Shown in pieces: positions 1-11,047 of a DNA stretch of 64,000 bases (positions are counted from its first letter, which is position 1; each line of letters begins with the position of its first letter). The position numbers and the translations under genes are program-made. Below the pieces are notes generated by a model. It saw nothing but the letters and a program-made list of their open reading frames with translations. It did no database searches and was not told where the DNA came from. Source of the DNA: Halomonas sp. (GTDB taxonomy: Bacteria; Pseudomonadota; Gammaproteobacteria; Pseudomonadales; Halomonadaceae); NCBI RefSeq assembly GCF_011050415.1, contig NZ_DRFS01000020.1, positions 1 through 64,000 of the forward strand. Direction: 5' to 3'.

Positions 1-402
1 GAAGCAATGGGGGAAAGGGGGAAGTGTGTCTGAACGCCGGAAAGTGGTTAAAAAGTAGCCGATGTAAGTCGAGCCAGTAGGTGTTTAGCGGTGTTACAGC
101 CTGAGTGCGGTACTGGCTGAGGTACTATGAGAAATCCAGGCTAGGGGGAGTATCCAGCAAGCTGAGCTGGCGGAGAGCGAACAGACGATCCTGTTCTTGG
201 GCATTCATTAACGTATCCGTACTCAGTAACGAACATCAGTCCTTGGTTGCCCAATATATCAATCCTTCGCAACACGACATTGTAGGATAAAGCATATTTT
301 TTTAATGTTAATTTTGGTTTAAAGGGACGCTTTTAGCCAAGCCAAGAGCGATGATAGATCAACACTCTCAGCTCTGAATCAGTCTTCCAGCAAAAGGGGG
401 CG
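1..402. other. Non-coding left end, nothing recognised
   Basis: No convincing gene is seen here. A 61-codon frame (105-290, plus strand) is Arg/Ser-rich, lacks a ribosome binding site and resembles no family I know, so it is not called. The stretch at 290-330 is A/T rich. This could be the tail of an element that lies outside the window, but there is no terminal repeat or transposase to support that. Confidence 0.5.
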
Positions 403-1164
403 CTACATTCTTAAACCACCGTCACACTCAACAATCCTGCCGGTGAAGTAATCGTTTTCAATAATAAATGCGACACTCTGGGCAATATTATCGGGCTGAC
501 CTAGCCGCTTTAAGGGAACAGAGCCCGCGATTTTTTCATACATATCGGGACGCATGGCAGCCGTCATAGGGGTAGCCATAAACCCTGGCGACACGGTACC
601 GGTGCGGATACCGTATTGGGCCAACTCTTTTGCCCACGTTACGGTAAGCGCATGCACCCCGGCTTTTGCTGCCGCGTAGTTGGTTTGGCCCATATTACCG
701 GCGCGGGAAATACTCGAGATGTTAACGATGACACCTCCTTTCCCTGACACTACCATTTGGCTGGCGGCTTCTCGGCCGCATAGAAAAACGCCGGTCAGGT
801 TAACATCAACCACTCGCTTCCAAGCGTCCAACGACATACGCTTAGCAATCACACCATCTTTCACTTTGATGAAAAGCGCATCGTCAGTAATACCGGCGTT
901 ATTGACACACCCTTCCACGGGCCCTAATCGATCAGCAATATCGGCAAATGCGTCGATCACTGACTGTTCATCTGCCACATCTACCGCAAAACCATGCGCA
1001 TTGATTCCCTGCGCAGCAAGTGCGCAGACAGCTTCATCTAGCGTAGCGGCATTTCTATCCAGCAGCGCCAGCGTCGCGCCTTGCTTGCCTAAACGCTCGG
1101 CCATGGCGTAACCAAGGCCACTCGCACCGCCCGTGATCGCAATAACTTGATGAGTGATTTGCAT
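403..1164 (-). CDS. Short-chain dehydrogenase/reductase (FabG-like)
   Basis: Classical SDR of 253 residues, a usual length. Visible motifs are the NAD(P)-binding TGGASGLG at residues 11-18, NNAG at 88-91, the catalytic Ser at 150/151 and YxxxK at Tyr163/Lys167, and the C-terminal DGG. The start is supported by AAAGGAG seven bases upstream. It is the last gene of a minus-strand cluster behind a BKACE enzyme, a second SDR and a TRAP transporter, so it probably interconverts a hydroxy acid and a keto acid in the same catabolic route. The exact substrate cannot be read from the sequence. Confidence 0.88.
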   Translation of the reverse strand: MQITHQVIAITGGASGLGYAMAERLGKQGATLALLDRNAATLDEAVCALAAQGINAHGFAVDVADEQSVIDAFADIADRLGPVEGCVNNAGITDDALFIKVKDGVIAKRMSLDAWKRVVDVNLTGVFLCGREAASQMVVSGKGGVIVNISSISRAGNMGQTNYAAAKAGVHALTVTWAKELAQYGIRTGTVSPGFMATPMTAAMRPDMYEKIAGSVPLKRLGQPDNIAQSVAFIIENDYFTGRIVECDGGLRM

Positions 1165-1202
1165 CGTTGACTCCTTTGCAGTTGTTGTTAGGTTCCGCCT
1201 GC

Positions 1203-2135
1203 TTAGAAGCCGACGTTGCTGGCACCTTTCAGTTGCAGCATTTCACGCGCTTCGTCGGGGGTCGCGATCTCAAAAGAGAGACCTTCGAGAATTTTACGCA
1301 CCTTGGTCACTTGGCTAGCATTGCTTTCGGCGAGTTTGCCTGGCGATAGCCATAGCGAGTCTTCCAATCCAACCCGTACATGCCCACCCATGGCGGCGGA
1401 CTGCGCGGCAATGCGCATCTGGTGACTGCCTGCGCCAAGCACAGACCACTCGTAGCTGTTTCCAAATAGCCGGTCGGCGGTGCGGCGCATGTGGATAACA
1501 TCTTCGGGGTGCGGGCCGATGCCACCCAAAATACCGAACACGCTCTGCACGAAAATCCGCCCATCGATAAAGCCACGATCCATCATGTGGCGCAGGCTGT
1601 AGAGGTGGCCTATGTCATAGCACTCGCATTCAAAGCGGGTGCCGTTCGCCGCGCCCAGCGTCATGGCCTTTTCAATATCCGCGAAGGTGTTCTTAAACAC
1701 CAGGTCACGGCTATTTTCGAGGTGGGCTCGCTCCCATTCGTGCTGGAAGCTCTCGTAGCGGCTAAGCATGGGAAACAGGCCAAAGTTGATCGACCCCATA
1801 TTCATAGAAGCAAGTTCGGGCTTGAACTCCATGGCGGGGCGCATGCGCTCTTCCACGCTCATGTGCGGGCTGCCGCCGGTGGTGAGATTAATGACCGCGT
1901 TAGTGGCGCCCTTCATACGTGGCAGAATACGCTCGAAAACAGCCGGATCCTGAGTAGGTTTACCGGTAATGGGGTCACGTGCATGCAGATGAATGATGGC
2001 CGCGCCAGCCTCGGCGGCAGCGATACCCGACTCGGCAATCTCTTCCGGCGTTACCGGCAGATGCGGTGACATCGAAGGCGTATGAATGGCGCCAGTTAAG
2101 GCGCAGGTGATGATGACTTTACGTTGAGTAGCCAT
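1203..2135 (-). CDS. BKACE-family beta-keto acid cleavage enzyme
   Basis: Member of the 3-keto-5-aminohexanoate cleavage enzyme family (DUF849/BKACE), metal-dependent TIM barrels that condense a beta-keto acid with acetyl-CoA, giving acetoacetate and a new acyl-CoA. The protein is 310 residues from the chosen ATG (MATQRKV), the usual family length. The metal-binding HLHARD motif is at residues 49-54. A longer frame reaching 2207 adds 24 atypical residues and runs into the upstream SDR, so the internal ATG is preferred. Flanked by two SDR genes and a TRAP importer, it is the likely committed step of a beta-hydroxy or beta-keto acid catabolic pathway. Carnitine-type and other keto acids are possible; the substrate is not determined. 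Confidence 0.88.
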   Translation of the reverse strand: MATQRKVIITCALTGAIHTPSMSPHLPVTPEEIAESGIAAAEAGAAIIHLHARDPITGKPTQDPAVFERILPRMKGATNAVINLTTGGSPHMSVEERMRPAMEFKPELASMNMGSINFGLFPMLSRYESFQHEWERAHLENSRDLVFKNTFADIEKAMTLGAANGTRFECECYDIGHLYSLRHMMDRGFIDGRIFVQSVFGILGGIGPHPEDVIHMRRTADRLFGNSYEWSVLGAGSHQMRIAAQSAAMGGHVRVGLEDSLWLSPGKLAESNASQVTKVRKILEGLSFEIATPDEAREMLQLKGASNVGF

Positions 2136-2182
2136 GAAGGTGTCTCTGATAAGGATGGTGACGCAAAAAAGCGTGAAGCCGG

Positions 2183-2956
2183 TTAAATCGTTTCGACGTT
2201 GGCGCAAACGCTCAGCGCCTGGCCCGAAATATTGGCGCCGCCAGGGGCTGACAAAAACAGCGCCATAGCAGCGATATCGGTAGGCTCAACCATCCGCCGC
2301 ATGGAAACTTTGGAGAGGTTCTCCTTCTCCATCTCGGCGTAGCTGATGCCACGCTTAGCAGCGCGGTCGGCGATGACTTTCTCAATGCGCGGCCCGCGCA
2401 CGATACCGGGCAGAATGGCGTTGACCCGTACACCCTCGGGGCCAAGTTCGCAGGCCAGGCTTTTGGTAAAGCCGACAATCGCCCATTTGCTCGCGGCATA
2501 AGGAGTGCGATAAGCAAACCCAAGGCGGCCAGCGACCGAGGCCATATTAATCAGTAGCCCCTGGCTTTCGCGGAGCAAAGGCGTGGCTCGATTAGCCACT
2601 CGGTACTGACCATTAAGATTGATATTGATCGTACGGTTCCAGCTCTCAGGATCGATATCTTCGATGCTGGCGGTGGGGCCAGCTATGCCAGCGTTGTTGA
2701 CCACCACATCTAGCCCACCTAAGTGAGCGGCATCCTCAAACAGTCGGTCGACATCCTCCTCTTGGCTGACATCGGCATTGGTATAGGTAATGCATTCGGG
2801 CAGTGCGGCCAGCGCCTGCTCATCAATATCGCAAACATGGACGCGTGCGCCCGCCTCTTGAAACGCCTGGGCGATAGCCAAACCGATGCCATTAGCACCG
2901 GCGGTAATCAGTACTCTGAGCCCTGAACGAGGGATCAAGCTATCGATCACTTTCAT
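2183..2956 (-). CDS. Short-chain dehydrogenase, second in the BKACE cluster
   Basis: SDR of 257 residues with TAGANGIG at 18-25, NNAG at 87-90, Ser140, and Tyr153/Lys157 of YxxxK, so all catalytic residues are present. It lies 47 bases upstream of the BKACE gene on the same strand, so co-transcription is likely. Its natural role would be oxidation of a beta-hydroxy acid to the beta-keto acid used by BKACE (inference from order). It is clearly distinct in sequence from the SDR at the end of the cluster, so the two probably act on different intermediates or stereoisomers. Confidence 0.88.
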   Translation of the reverse strand: MKVIDSLIPRSGLRVLITAGANGIGLAIAQAFQEAGARVHVCDIDEQALAALPECITYTNADVSQEEDVDRLFEDAAHLGGLDVVVNNAGIAGPTASIEDIDPESWNRTININLNGQYRVANRATPLLRESQGLLINMASVAGRLGFAYRTPYAASKWAIVGFTKSLACELGPEGVRVNAILPGIVRGPRIEKVIADRAAKRGISYAEMEKENLSKVSMRRMVEPTDIAAMALFLSAPGGANISGQALSVCANVETI

Positions 2957-3022
2957 TATCTGTTTACTCCATAAAAGCTCAGCGTGGCCCCCGCCAGGGC
3001 AGGCAGGGCCGCACGGTTAGGT

Positions 3023-4357
3023 TTATCTGCCCATTAACAATGCAGGCAGGCCTGTCACCAGCACAGGGAAGAGGGTCATCAGGACGCAGGCCAGTAAGAT
3101 CAGCGCCACGAAGGGAATTACCGCCCGATAAAGATCAAGCGTCTCGACCCCAGGCGGCGCGACGCCTTTGAGATAGAACAGCGCATAACCAAATGGCGGC
3201 GTCAGGAAAGAGGTCTGGAGAACCACCGCCACCATGACCACAAACCACAGCACATCGACCCCCATATCGGCGACAATCGGCAGCATGATCGGGAAGCTGA
3301 GCAGCACGATGCCAGTCCAATCGAGAAACATGCCAAGGATGAAGACCAAGAACAGCATCAGGATCAGCGCGCCAGCGGTGCCGCCGGGCATGGCCATTAC
3401 GACATTGTGAATGACCTGCATGCCGCCACCGCGTGAGAAAACACCTGTAAAGGCGGTTGCTCCCACCAGTACCAGCATCACCATAGTGGTGGTCTTGCTG
3501 GCCTCGATTAGCGTGCGGTAGCAGGTCGCGAGCTTGCGGTCGCCGAAGACCAGAAACAGCATAAACGCGATAAAGACACCAATCGCCGAAGCCTCAGTGG
3601 CCGTGGCGATACCGGCAAACAATGAACCCAGTACACCCAGAATCAGCGCCATCGGCGGCAGCACGTACTTAAGCAGCATCACCATGAGCTGTGCGGTTGA
3701 GACTTTGGCGCGCTCCTCAGCCGGTACCGGCGGGCCATAGCTCGGCTTTAAATAGCAGATCACCAGCACGTAGAGAGCATACATCGCCCCCAGCATCACC
3801 CCAGGCACCAGTGCGCCAGCGAACAACGCCCCCACCGAGACTGGCGAATAGCTGGCCATCAGAATCAGCATGATGCTAGGCGGAATCAGGATACCCAGGC
3901 AGCCGCTGGCCATGATGACGCCGGTACTGAGCTCTTTGTTATAGGAGTGCTTCAACATGGGGACGAGCGCAATCATACCCATTACGGCAATCGAGGCACC
4001 GACGATGCCGGTGGTGGCAGCCAACAGCACTGACACAATCACCACGGTCAACGCTAGGCCACCGCGCAGGTTAGCCAACAACAAGCGCATCGCCTCAAAC
4101 ATCTTCTCGGTAACGCCCGAGTCGTTGAGAAAGCGCGCCATCAGCACGAAAAGAGGAATGGCCACCAAGACGTAATTGTCCATGGAGTTGCCATAAATGT
4201 TGTTGATGATGGTGCCTAGCACCCGCTCGCCGGGGCCTAGAAAAGCACCGATCACAGCGATACCGCCCAGCACAAAGGCCAATGGGTGGCCCATAAACAG
4301 ACCTATCAGCAGCCCGCCAAACATTACCAGCGTGAGTAGTTCAGGGCTTAGGTTCAT
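3023..4357 (-). CDS. dctM: TRAP transporter large permease subunit (DctM)
   Basis: Hydrophobic protein of 444 residues with about 12 membrane segments, the size and composition of DctM/TRAP large subunits. The glycine/proline-rich stretches ASGCLGILIPPSIMLIL and LTPPFGYALFYLKG are typical of the family. Its ATG overlaps the stop of the small-subunit gene by four bases (ATGA), so the two are translationally coupled. With DctQ and DctP it forms a sodium-driven, binding-protein-dependent importer for an organic acid. Location next to BKACE suggests a keto or hydroxy acid. Confidence 0.93.
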   Translation of the reverse strand: MNLSPELLTLVMFGGLLIGLFMGHPLAFVLGGIAVIGAFLGPGERVLGTIINNIYGNSMDNYVLVAIPLFVLMARFLNDSGVTEKMFEAMRLLLANLRGGLALTVVIVSVLLAATTGIVGASIAVMGMIALVPMLKHSYNKELSTGVIMASGCLGILIPPSIMLILMASYSPVSVGALFAGALVPGVMLGAMYALYVLVICYLKPSYGPPVPAEERAKVSTAQLMVMLLKYVLPPMALILGVLGSLFAGIATATEASAIGVFIAFMLFLVFGDRKLATCYRTLIEASKTTTMVMLVLVGATAFTGVFSRGGGMQVIHNVVMAMPGGTAGALILMLFLVFILGMFLDWTGIVLLSFPIMLPIVADMGVDVLWFVVMVAVVLQTSFLTPPFGYALFYLKGVAPPGVETLDLYRAVIPFVALILLACVLMTLFPVLVTGLPALLMGR

Positions 4358-4854
4358 GCGGCCTCCTCCCGCAATTGCTGGGTGGCGCGAATGACGATGG
4401 CGACGGCCTGCAGCAAAATTAGTACGGCGGCCACCATGATCACCCCTTTAATGGGGTAGACGGGAAGCGAGACCATGCCGTAAGTGGTCTCGCCGCGGCT
4501 GAAGGAGCGCTCAAAAAATGCCCAGCCATAGGTGATCAACAGCCAAATAAATGGGACGAAGAAGACCAAGTAGCTAACAAGCTCAAGTGCGGCCTGCTTG
4601 CGACGCGACAACAATCGCTTAAGCACATCGACCTCGACATGAGCGTGATGGCGTAATGCGTAGGCTGCCATCAGCATGAAGTGAGCTCCAAACAACATTT
4701 TGGTGATATCAAAAGCCCAGTCGCTCGGGCGCCCGGCCAAGAAACGCATAGCGATGTCGTAAATAACGATCATGGTAATGACGGCAAGAAGCGGAGCAAT
4801 CAAGCGACCGAATCCTTCGTTAAGGGCGTCGATGGCCCTGGCAATGGCATTCAT
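4354..4854 (-). CDS. dctQ: TRAP transporter small permease subunit (DctQ)
   Basis: About 166 residues from the ATG at 4854 (MNAIARAIDAL), with four predicted membrane helices, matching DctQ-family proteins. The frame stays open to 4926 but those extra residues are polar and unlike DctQ N-termini, so the internal ATG is chosen; no strong ribosome binding site separates the options. It overlaps dctM by four bases and follows dctP across a short gap containing a hairpin. Confidence 0.85.
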   Translation of the reverse strand: MNAIARAIDALNEGFGRLIAPLLAVITMIVIYDIAMRFLAGRPSDWAFDITKMLFGAHFMLMAAYALRHHAHVEVDVLKRLLSRRKQAALELVSYLVFFVPFIWLLITYGWAFFERSFSRGETTYGMVSLPVYPIKGVIMVAAVLILLQAVAIVIRATQQLREEAA

Positions 4855-4917
4855 GAAGAGGATCTCGGAATAGGTCAGTTCAAGCAGTGCATTAAAGGTC
4901 GCAGTAAGCCGACGAGG

Positions 4918-4936
4918 TGGGCCCATTAAGGGCCCA
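4918..4936. terminator. Hairpin between dctP and dctQ
   Basis: Perfect 7-bp stem TGGGCCC / GGGCCCA with a five-base ATTAA loop, just after the dctP stop and before the dctQ start. There is no T-run, so it is more likely a transcript-stabilising or partial attenuation hairpin that lets binding protein be made in excess over permease. That role is inferred from position. Confidence 0.45.
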
Positions 4937-4949
4937 ACCCCAACTCCGT

Positions 4950-6059
4950 TTACTGGTTCATGCAGGCCTCAAGATCTTCAAGCGAGGGAAGATCATTGGT
5001 AACGCGGCTCATATTGAAAGGCACGGAGAGGTCACGCCATGTCGCGTAGTGCTCCATGTAACTGATCATGGAGTGGTAAACCTTGGCATGATCTGGGTGT
5101 TCACAGGCGCCGCGCACAATCACCTCATTGGTGATCTCTTGGATACGGGCCAAATCTTCTTCAGAGAACTGATTGATGGTAATGCCCGCATCAATAAATT
5201 TTTGCGTGGCATCCGTAGACTCGCGTTCCGACCAAGAAAGCGACCAGCCCATAGTGGCATCGGCAGCAATTTGAAGCATTTCCTGAGTCTCTTCAGAAAG
5301 CGCATCCCAGGCGTCTTTATTGATCATTACCCCAAACACCGTGGCAGACTGGTGCCAACCGGGTGTCGCCCAGTAGTCCGCTACTTCCGCCAAGCCAACG
5401 CTGTAGTCAATGCCCGGCGCAGAGAACTCCGCCGCGTCAACCACTCCGCGCTCGATCGCTTGGTAGACCTCACCACCGGCAAGCGTTACCTGGGAACCGC
5501 CCAGCTGTTCCATCACACGCCCCTGGTCACGACCGGCAATGCGGAGCCGCTTACCGTCCAGATCAGCAATGCTCTCAATCGGCGTGCGGCCCATAAAGCC
5601 AGATTCGTTATTCAATACGCCATAGGGGAGATAAACCAAACCAAACTGACCGTAGATCTCCTGGTAAAGCTCGCGACCACCCCACTGTTGAATCCAGTTA
5701 AAGTAATCCAAGGCGTTAAATAGACTGGTCGTCGTTGCTAATGGTGAAAACGCTGGGTTGAGGCCAGCCCAATAACCAGGCCAATCGCCCGAGGCTTCAA
5801 TACTGCCTGTCTCAGTGGCATCGAACACTTCCGTGCCAGGCATTAGTGTTCCACCCGGGTGGAACTCAATCTGTAGTTCATCACCGGCTATCTTATTAAC
5901 CAGTTCAGCCCAGTGCCGATCAATTTTGACCGCATCAATGTTCTCAGGCCAGGTAGAGGTCATCGTCCAACTCTGCGGGGCTTGAGCACTAGCATTAAGG
6001 GGAATCAGGGATGCACCCAGGGCGAATCCGGCGAGCATAAGGGCGTGCTGCGTTTGCAT
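4950..6059 (-). CDS. dctP: TRAP transporter substrate-binding protein (DctP, TakP-like)
   Basis: Periplasmic solute-binding protein of 369 residues. Residues 1-26 form a Sec signal peptide ending near SAQA. The mature start QSWTMTSTWP, the HPGGTLMPG segment and GQFGLVYLPYG resemble the TakP branch of TRAP binding proteins, whose characterised member binds alpha-keto acids; a conserved Arg in the RIAGRDQ region would contact a carboxylate. Ribosome binding site AAAGGA lies eight bases before the ATG. It is the first gene of the minus-strand cluster and diverges from an AraC-type regulator. Confidence 0.9.
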   Translation of the reverse strand: MQTQHALMLAGFALGASLIPLNASAQAPQSWTMTSTWPENIDAVKIDRHWAELVNKIAGDELQIEFHPGGTLMPGTEVFDATETGSIEASGDWPGYWAGLNPAFSPLATTTSLFNALDYFNWIQQWGGRELYQEIYGQFGLVYLPYGVLNNESGFMGRTPIESIADLDGKRLRIAGRDQGRVMEQLGGSQVTLAGGEVYQAIERGVVDAAEFSAPGIDYSVGLAEVADYWATPGWHQSATVFGVMINKDAWDALSEETQEMLQIAADATMGWSLSWSERESTDATQKFIDAGITINQFSEEDLARIQEITNEVIVRGACEHPDHAKVYHSMISYMEHYATWRDLSVPFNMSRVTNDLPSLEDLEACMNQ

Positions 6060-6208
6060 GTTTTTTTCCTTTCGAGAACCGTCAGCTTTAAGCTGCTTTT
6101 GTTGTAAAGTTTGTCCGCCATTCTTATTTAAGGAGTTGCACTCAGTTCTGCGGCCAAGTCCTTATTATTGCGTGAGGCTACTCTACAAAGTTACGCTAGG
6201 TTCAAGGA

Positions 6209-6244
6209 AGGTCTAAATCGGTCTTCGCGAGGTCTTTTTCGGAC
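6209..6244. promoter_or_regulatory. Direct repeats upstream of the AraC-type regulator
   Basis: Two related 15-base words, AGGTCTAAATCGGTC at 6209 and AGGTCTTTTTCGGAC at 6230, are 11/15 identical and spaced exactly 21 bp apart, two helical turns, in the same orientation. This is the geometry of AraC-family binding sites. They lie 20 bp before the regulator's ATG and in the shared dctP/regulator intergenic region, so they may serve autoregulation or control of the divergent operon. Confidence 0.45.
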
Positions 6245-6263
6245 ATTTCATTGAGAGCAACTT

Positions 6264-7304
6264 ATGGCCAGCTTTCAAGCTAACCTACTGAATCAAAAGA
6301 TATATGCTCCCTACAAAATAGCGGCCTTACTGGATACGGTAGCGGAACAGGGGATTTCGGCTGACCAGGTTTTACGGGGGCTCAACTTAAGTCAGGCAGC
6401 GCTGGCGGACCCAGCCACACTGGTTTCCATCAAACAGTATGTGGATGCTTGTACAAATGTGATTGATGCGGGTGCTAATCTCGCAACCCCTTTCGAGACG
6501 GCTACTCGGCTGCATTTAACTGCTTATGGCATGTACGGTTACGCCCTGCTTACCAGCCCTACCATGCGGGACTATTTCAGCTTCGGGGTGAAATACCATC
6601 CTTTAGCCACGCCAACGTTATATATGACATGGAGAGAAACTGACGCCTCTGCCGTTTTTGAATTCAAAGAGACTTACTCGTATATCACCAGTATCAAAAC
6701 CCGCAATTTTTTAATTCAGCAGCAGATGGCGCAAAACATTACTCATATTCGCGATGCCGCGGGTCCCAGTCTTTTTCCCATCAAAGCACTGTTATCTTAT
6801 TCAGGGAAAGATGTTGAACAGATACATGAAAAATATTTACTGTGTGACTGTTACTTTAATCAAGAAGTAAACGAAATCCACTATCCCAAATCGATACTTG
6901 ATCAATCTCCCATATTAGGCAACCAGCTATCTATAAAACTACTTCAGGAAACCTGTAACCAACTGCTGGGCCGCACCAAGATGTCAACCGGCGTAACGGG
7001 CGAGGTGTATCAAATACTGCTGATGTCCCCGAACAGTTTCCCCACCATGGAAGCCGTCGCCAACCTACTGTGCATCACTACTCGCACGTTAAGAAGAAAG
7101 CTCGATGCAGAGCTGACCAGCTACCGGGAAATACTCGATGACGCCCGCTGCACGTTGGCAACCGAGTACCTGCTAGTTACCAAAATGAGTACCGAAGATA
7201 TAGCAGCACGGTTGGGATTCAGCGACAGTGCCAACTTTCGCAGAGCCTTCAGGCGCTGGACAGGCAAAACACCCCACCAGGTTCGTGAAGAGACGCAAAA
7301 CTAA
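6264..7304 (+). CDS. AraC-family transcriptional regulator
   Basis: Protein of 346 residues. The N-terminal two thirds resemble the arabinose-binding-like domain found in OruR/ArgR-type AraC regulators. The C-terminal 100 residues carry the two helix-turn-helix motifs, with NLLCITTRTLRRKL and the signature DIAARLGFSDSANFRRAFRRWTGKTP. It is transcribed away from the TRAP/BKACE/SDR cluster, and is therefore the probable substrate-responsive activator of that operon. The effector is unknown. Confidence 0.9.
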   Translation: MASFQANLLNQKIYAPYKIAALLDTVAEQGISADQVLRGLNLSQAALADPATLVSIKQYVDACTNVIDAGANLATPFETATRLHLTAYGMYGYALLTSPTMRDYFSFGVKYHPLATPTLYMTWRETDASAVFEFKETYSYITSIKTRNFLIQQQMAQNITHIRDAAGPSLFPIKALLSYSGKDVEQIHEKYLLCDCYFNQEVNEIHYPKSILDQSPILGNQLSIKLLQETCNQLLGRTKMSTGVTGEVYQILLMSPNSFPTMEAVANLLCITTRTLRRKLDAELTSYREILDDARCTLATEYLLVTKMSTEDIAARLGFSDSANFRRAFRRWTGKTPHQVREETQN

Positions 7305-7371
7305 TAACAAAGTTACTAATATTGTCAGGATTTCTTCTCGCCTTCGTTCGCACTTGCTCTATAGTCCAGGA

Positions 7372-7985
7372 ATGCGAACCGGATTACTCCAGCCTATGGC
7401 CGTTGATCTACAAGCGTTTTACCCTAAGCTGATACACCCGATGCTGGACACCGTATTCATGGTCGATGAGGACAACCAGATCGTCTTTGTGAGTGATGCA
7501 TGTGAGCCTCTACTCGGTTACCACTCCTACGAGCTGATTGGCACATCAATAACCAACTATATGCATCCTAACGACCTAGCGGCCACGCGGGACTCCATTC
7601 GCCGGGTCATGAACGGCCAGCCCCATATCGATTTTCGCAATCGCTATCTTCGTAAGGATGGCGGTATCGTCCACATTCTTTAGTCTGCCCGCTGGTATGA
7701 GGAGGAGAAGGTTAGGATCGGTGTCGCGCGGGATGTGACGGCGCTTATGCAAGCTGAAGAGAAGTTACACCACCTCGCCCATCATGATCCCCTAATAAAG
7801 CTGACTAACCAGTCGCTATTCTATGTCCGATTGACCTCAGGCCTGAGCGCGGCGCAACGCCATCCGAATCATCTGGCGCTGCAATGTCTGAACATTAGTG
7901 ATTTCAAGGCTAGTAATGCTATCCATGAGTATGCGGGGGGCGACAGAAGGAACCGATCGCCTGTTGGCTAAAAGCCTGCATTTTT
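7372..7985 (+). pseudogene. Broken PAS-GGDEF sensor gene
   Basis: From the ATG at 7372 the frame encodes a PAS domain (LDTVFMVDEDNQIVFVSDACEPLLGY) ending in an in-frame TAG at 7681. Reading through gives a PAC-like end and the start of a GGDEF domain, LHHLAHHDPLIKLTNQSLFY. Near 7935-7950 the frame is lost: EYAGGD then shifts, with DRLLAKSLHF in another frame. No GGDEF active-site motif follows before A/T-rich DNA. A stop, a frameshift and loss of the 3' part make it a decayed diguanylate cyclase gene. Confidence 0.8.
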
Positions 7986-9670
<1,685 letters not shown>

Positions 9671-9713
9671 GCACCTTTTGTTTTGTAAATCGCTTATACT
9701 GTAAAAAGCACAC

Positions 9714-9744
9714 AGTCCTTCCTTTAGTGGGAAGGGCTTTTTTT
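9714..9744 (+). terminator. Rho-independent terminator of gdhA
   Basis: Stem AGTCCTTCC / GGAAGGGCT (nine pairs with one G-T wobble), six-to-seven-base loop, followed by a run of seven T. It lies 44 bases after the gdhA stop. Confidence 0.85.
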
Positions 9745-9778
9745 ATTGATTTAAATTTATTGCTTTCTAAGGAGAGTA

Positions 9779-10195
9779 ATGATGGAAAAACGTCCTGCTA
9801 TAATTATTAATCGCCTTGATGCCGAGCGTCTTCAGCGGCTGATCGATAATGCATCGGATAAAGATATGATGGTGGCTCAATTACTGGAGGAAGAATTAAC
9901 CCGTGGTGAGGTACGTGACCCACAAGATATTCCAGAAGACGTGGTTAGCATGAACAGCCAGATACGCTTCACTGATCTCACTCGTGGGCTCAAAATGATT
10001 CGAACCCTGGTCTATCCACACTCTTTGGCAAGCGTACCAGATGGTATTTCAGTCATGGCGCCAATCGGAGCTGCCTTAATCGGGCTCAAAATCGGTGATA
10101 TCATTGAATGGCCTTTACCTAACAATACCGAAGCCCGCTTACGTATCGATGCTATTTATTGGCAACCGGAACGCGAAAAACAGTTCCACAGATAG
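9779..10195 (+). CDS. rnk: Rnk-like regulator of nucleoside diphosphate kinase
   Basis: Protein of 138 residues with the two-part build of Rnk: a short N-terminal helical segment (residues about 1-50) and a C-terminal GreA/GreB-like FKBP-type domain (VSMNSQIRFTDL, VMAPIGAALIGLKIGDIIEWPLP). Rnk-type proteins lack the Gre coiled coil and bind RNA polymerase without cleavage activity; in E. coli the protein influences nucleoside diphosphate kinase levels. GGAGAG precedes a double ATG start, so the initiator could be at 9779 or 9782. Confidence 0.85.
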   Translation: MMEKRPAIIINRLDAERLQRLIDNASDKDMMVAQLLEEELTRGEVRDPQDIPEDVVSMNSQIRFTDLTRGLKMIRTLVYPHSLASVPDGISVMAPIGAALIGLKIGDIIEWPLPNNTEARLRIDAIYWQPEREKQFHR

Positions 10196-10270
10196 TACTG
10201 GCCACCGACAAAATCATTTCTGCGCAACAATAAATAGTTGAAAAATTAGTATTTAACAAGGTTATGTCTC

Positions 10271-10747
10271 ATGCTAAAAGTAGCAATATTTGTTGATGTG
10301 CAGAATGTATATTACACAGTGCGTGAAGCGTATCGAAAAAACTTTGATTATAATAAATTCTGGACGCAAGCTACTGACAATAGAGAAGTTGTCAGCGCTT
10401 TTTGTTATGCAATAGACAGAGGTGATCAAAAGCAACGTGAATTTCAAAATATACTCAGGGCGATTGGCTTTGATGTAAAACTGAAACCTTTTATTCAACG
10501 GTCAGATGGGTCAGCAAAAGGGGACTGGGATGTAGGCATTGCTCTCGATGCTATTGAGCTCGCCGAACAAGCAGATGTTATCGTACTCGTGTCAGGCGAT
10601 GGCGACTTTGACCTTTTAGCTAATAAAATTCGTGTTAAGCATGGGAAAAAAGTAGAAGTTTACGGCGTGCCACAGCTTACTGCTGCGTCATTAATTAATG
10701 AAGCCAGTGAGTTTATAGCGATAGATAAATCTCTCTTACTGAGTTAA
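10271..10747 (+). CDS. NYN-domain (LabA/DUF88-like) putative ribonuclease
   Basis: Protein of 158 residues made entirely of a NYN/PIN-like fold. The acidic metal-site positions typical of the family are visible: VAIFVDVQNVYY (Asp9, Asn12), KGDWDVGIALDAIELA and VSGDGDFDLLANKI. Such proteins are predicted metal-dependent RNases; LabA relatives act in circadian output in cyanobacteria, but the function here is unknown. It is A/T-richer than its neighbours and stands alone, with no strong ribosome binding site. Confidence 0.85.
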   Translation: MLKVAIFVDVQNVYYTVREAYRKNFDYNKFWTQATDNREVVSAFCYAIDRGDQKQREFQNILRAIGFDVKLKPFIQRSDGSAKGDWDVGIALDAIELAEQADVIVLVSGDGDFDLLANKIRVKHGKKVEVYGVPQLTAASLINEASEFIAIDKSLLLS

Positions 10748-11047
10748 TTTAATTATAAGTAACAAAATGATTTTATATGAAACTTATCTGATTTAGATAC
10801 ACGTCGATTAAGGCAAAAAAATCTATTCTGAAAAGCAAAAACTTCTACAGCCATTCAACAACTATTCTACAGTTGAATTGCCATATGTAACCGTATCGAC
10901 TAGTTTAGTTACGACGGGTGCGCTAAACACTTTTCTAATGCTGGCTTACTCAATACCCCCCTCATCATCACTGACTGCAGCTCAGCTCACTTGGTGCGCT
11001 CCAATCTCTGCGCAGTCGGTTTGGGTCAACCAGCAAGGAGGACATGA
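10748..11047. other. Intergenic region before the ATP-grasp gene
   Basis: No gene seen. An inverted repeat ATTCAAC / GTTGAAT sits near 10850-10880 without a T-run. The last ten bases before the next ATG provide a strong AAGGAGG ribosome binding site. Confidence 0.5.

Noticed and set aside
105-290. 61-codon frame at the left end
   Set aside because: No ribosome binding site, odd composition, no family resemblance.
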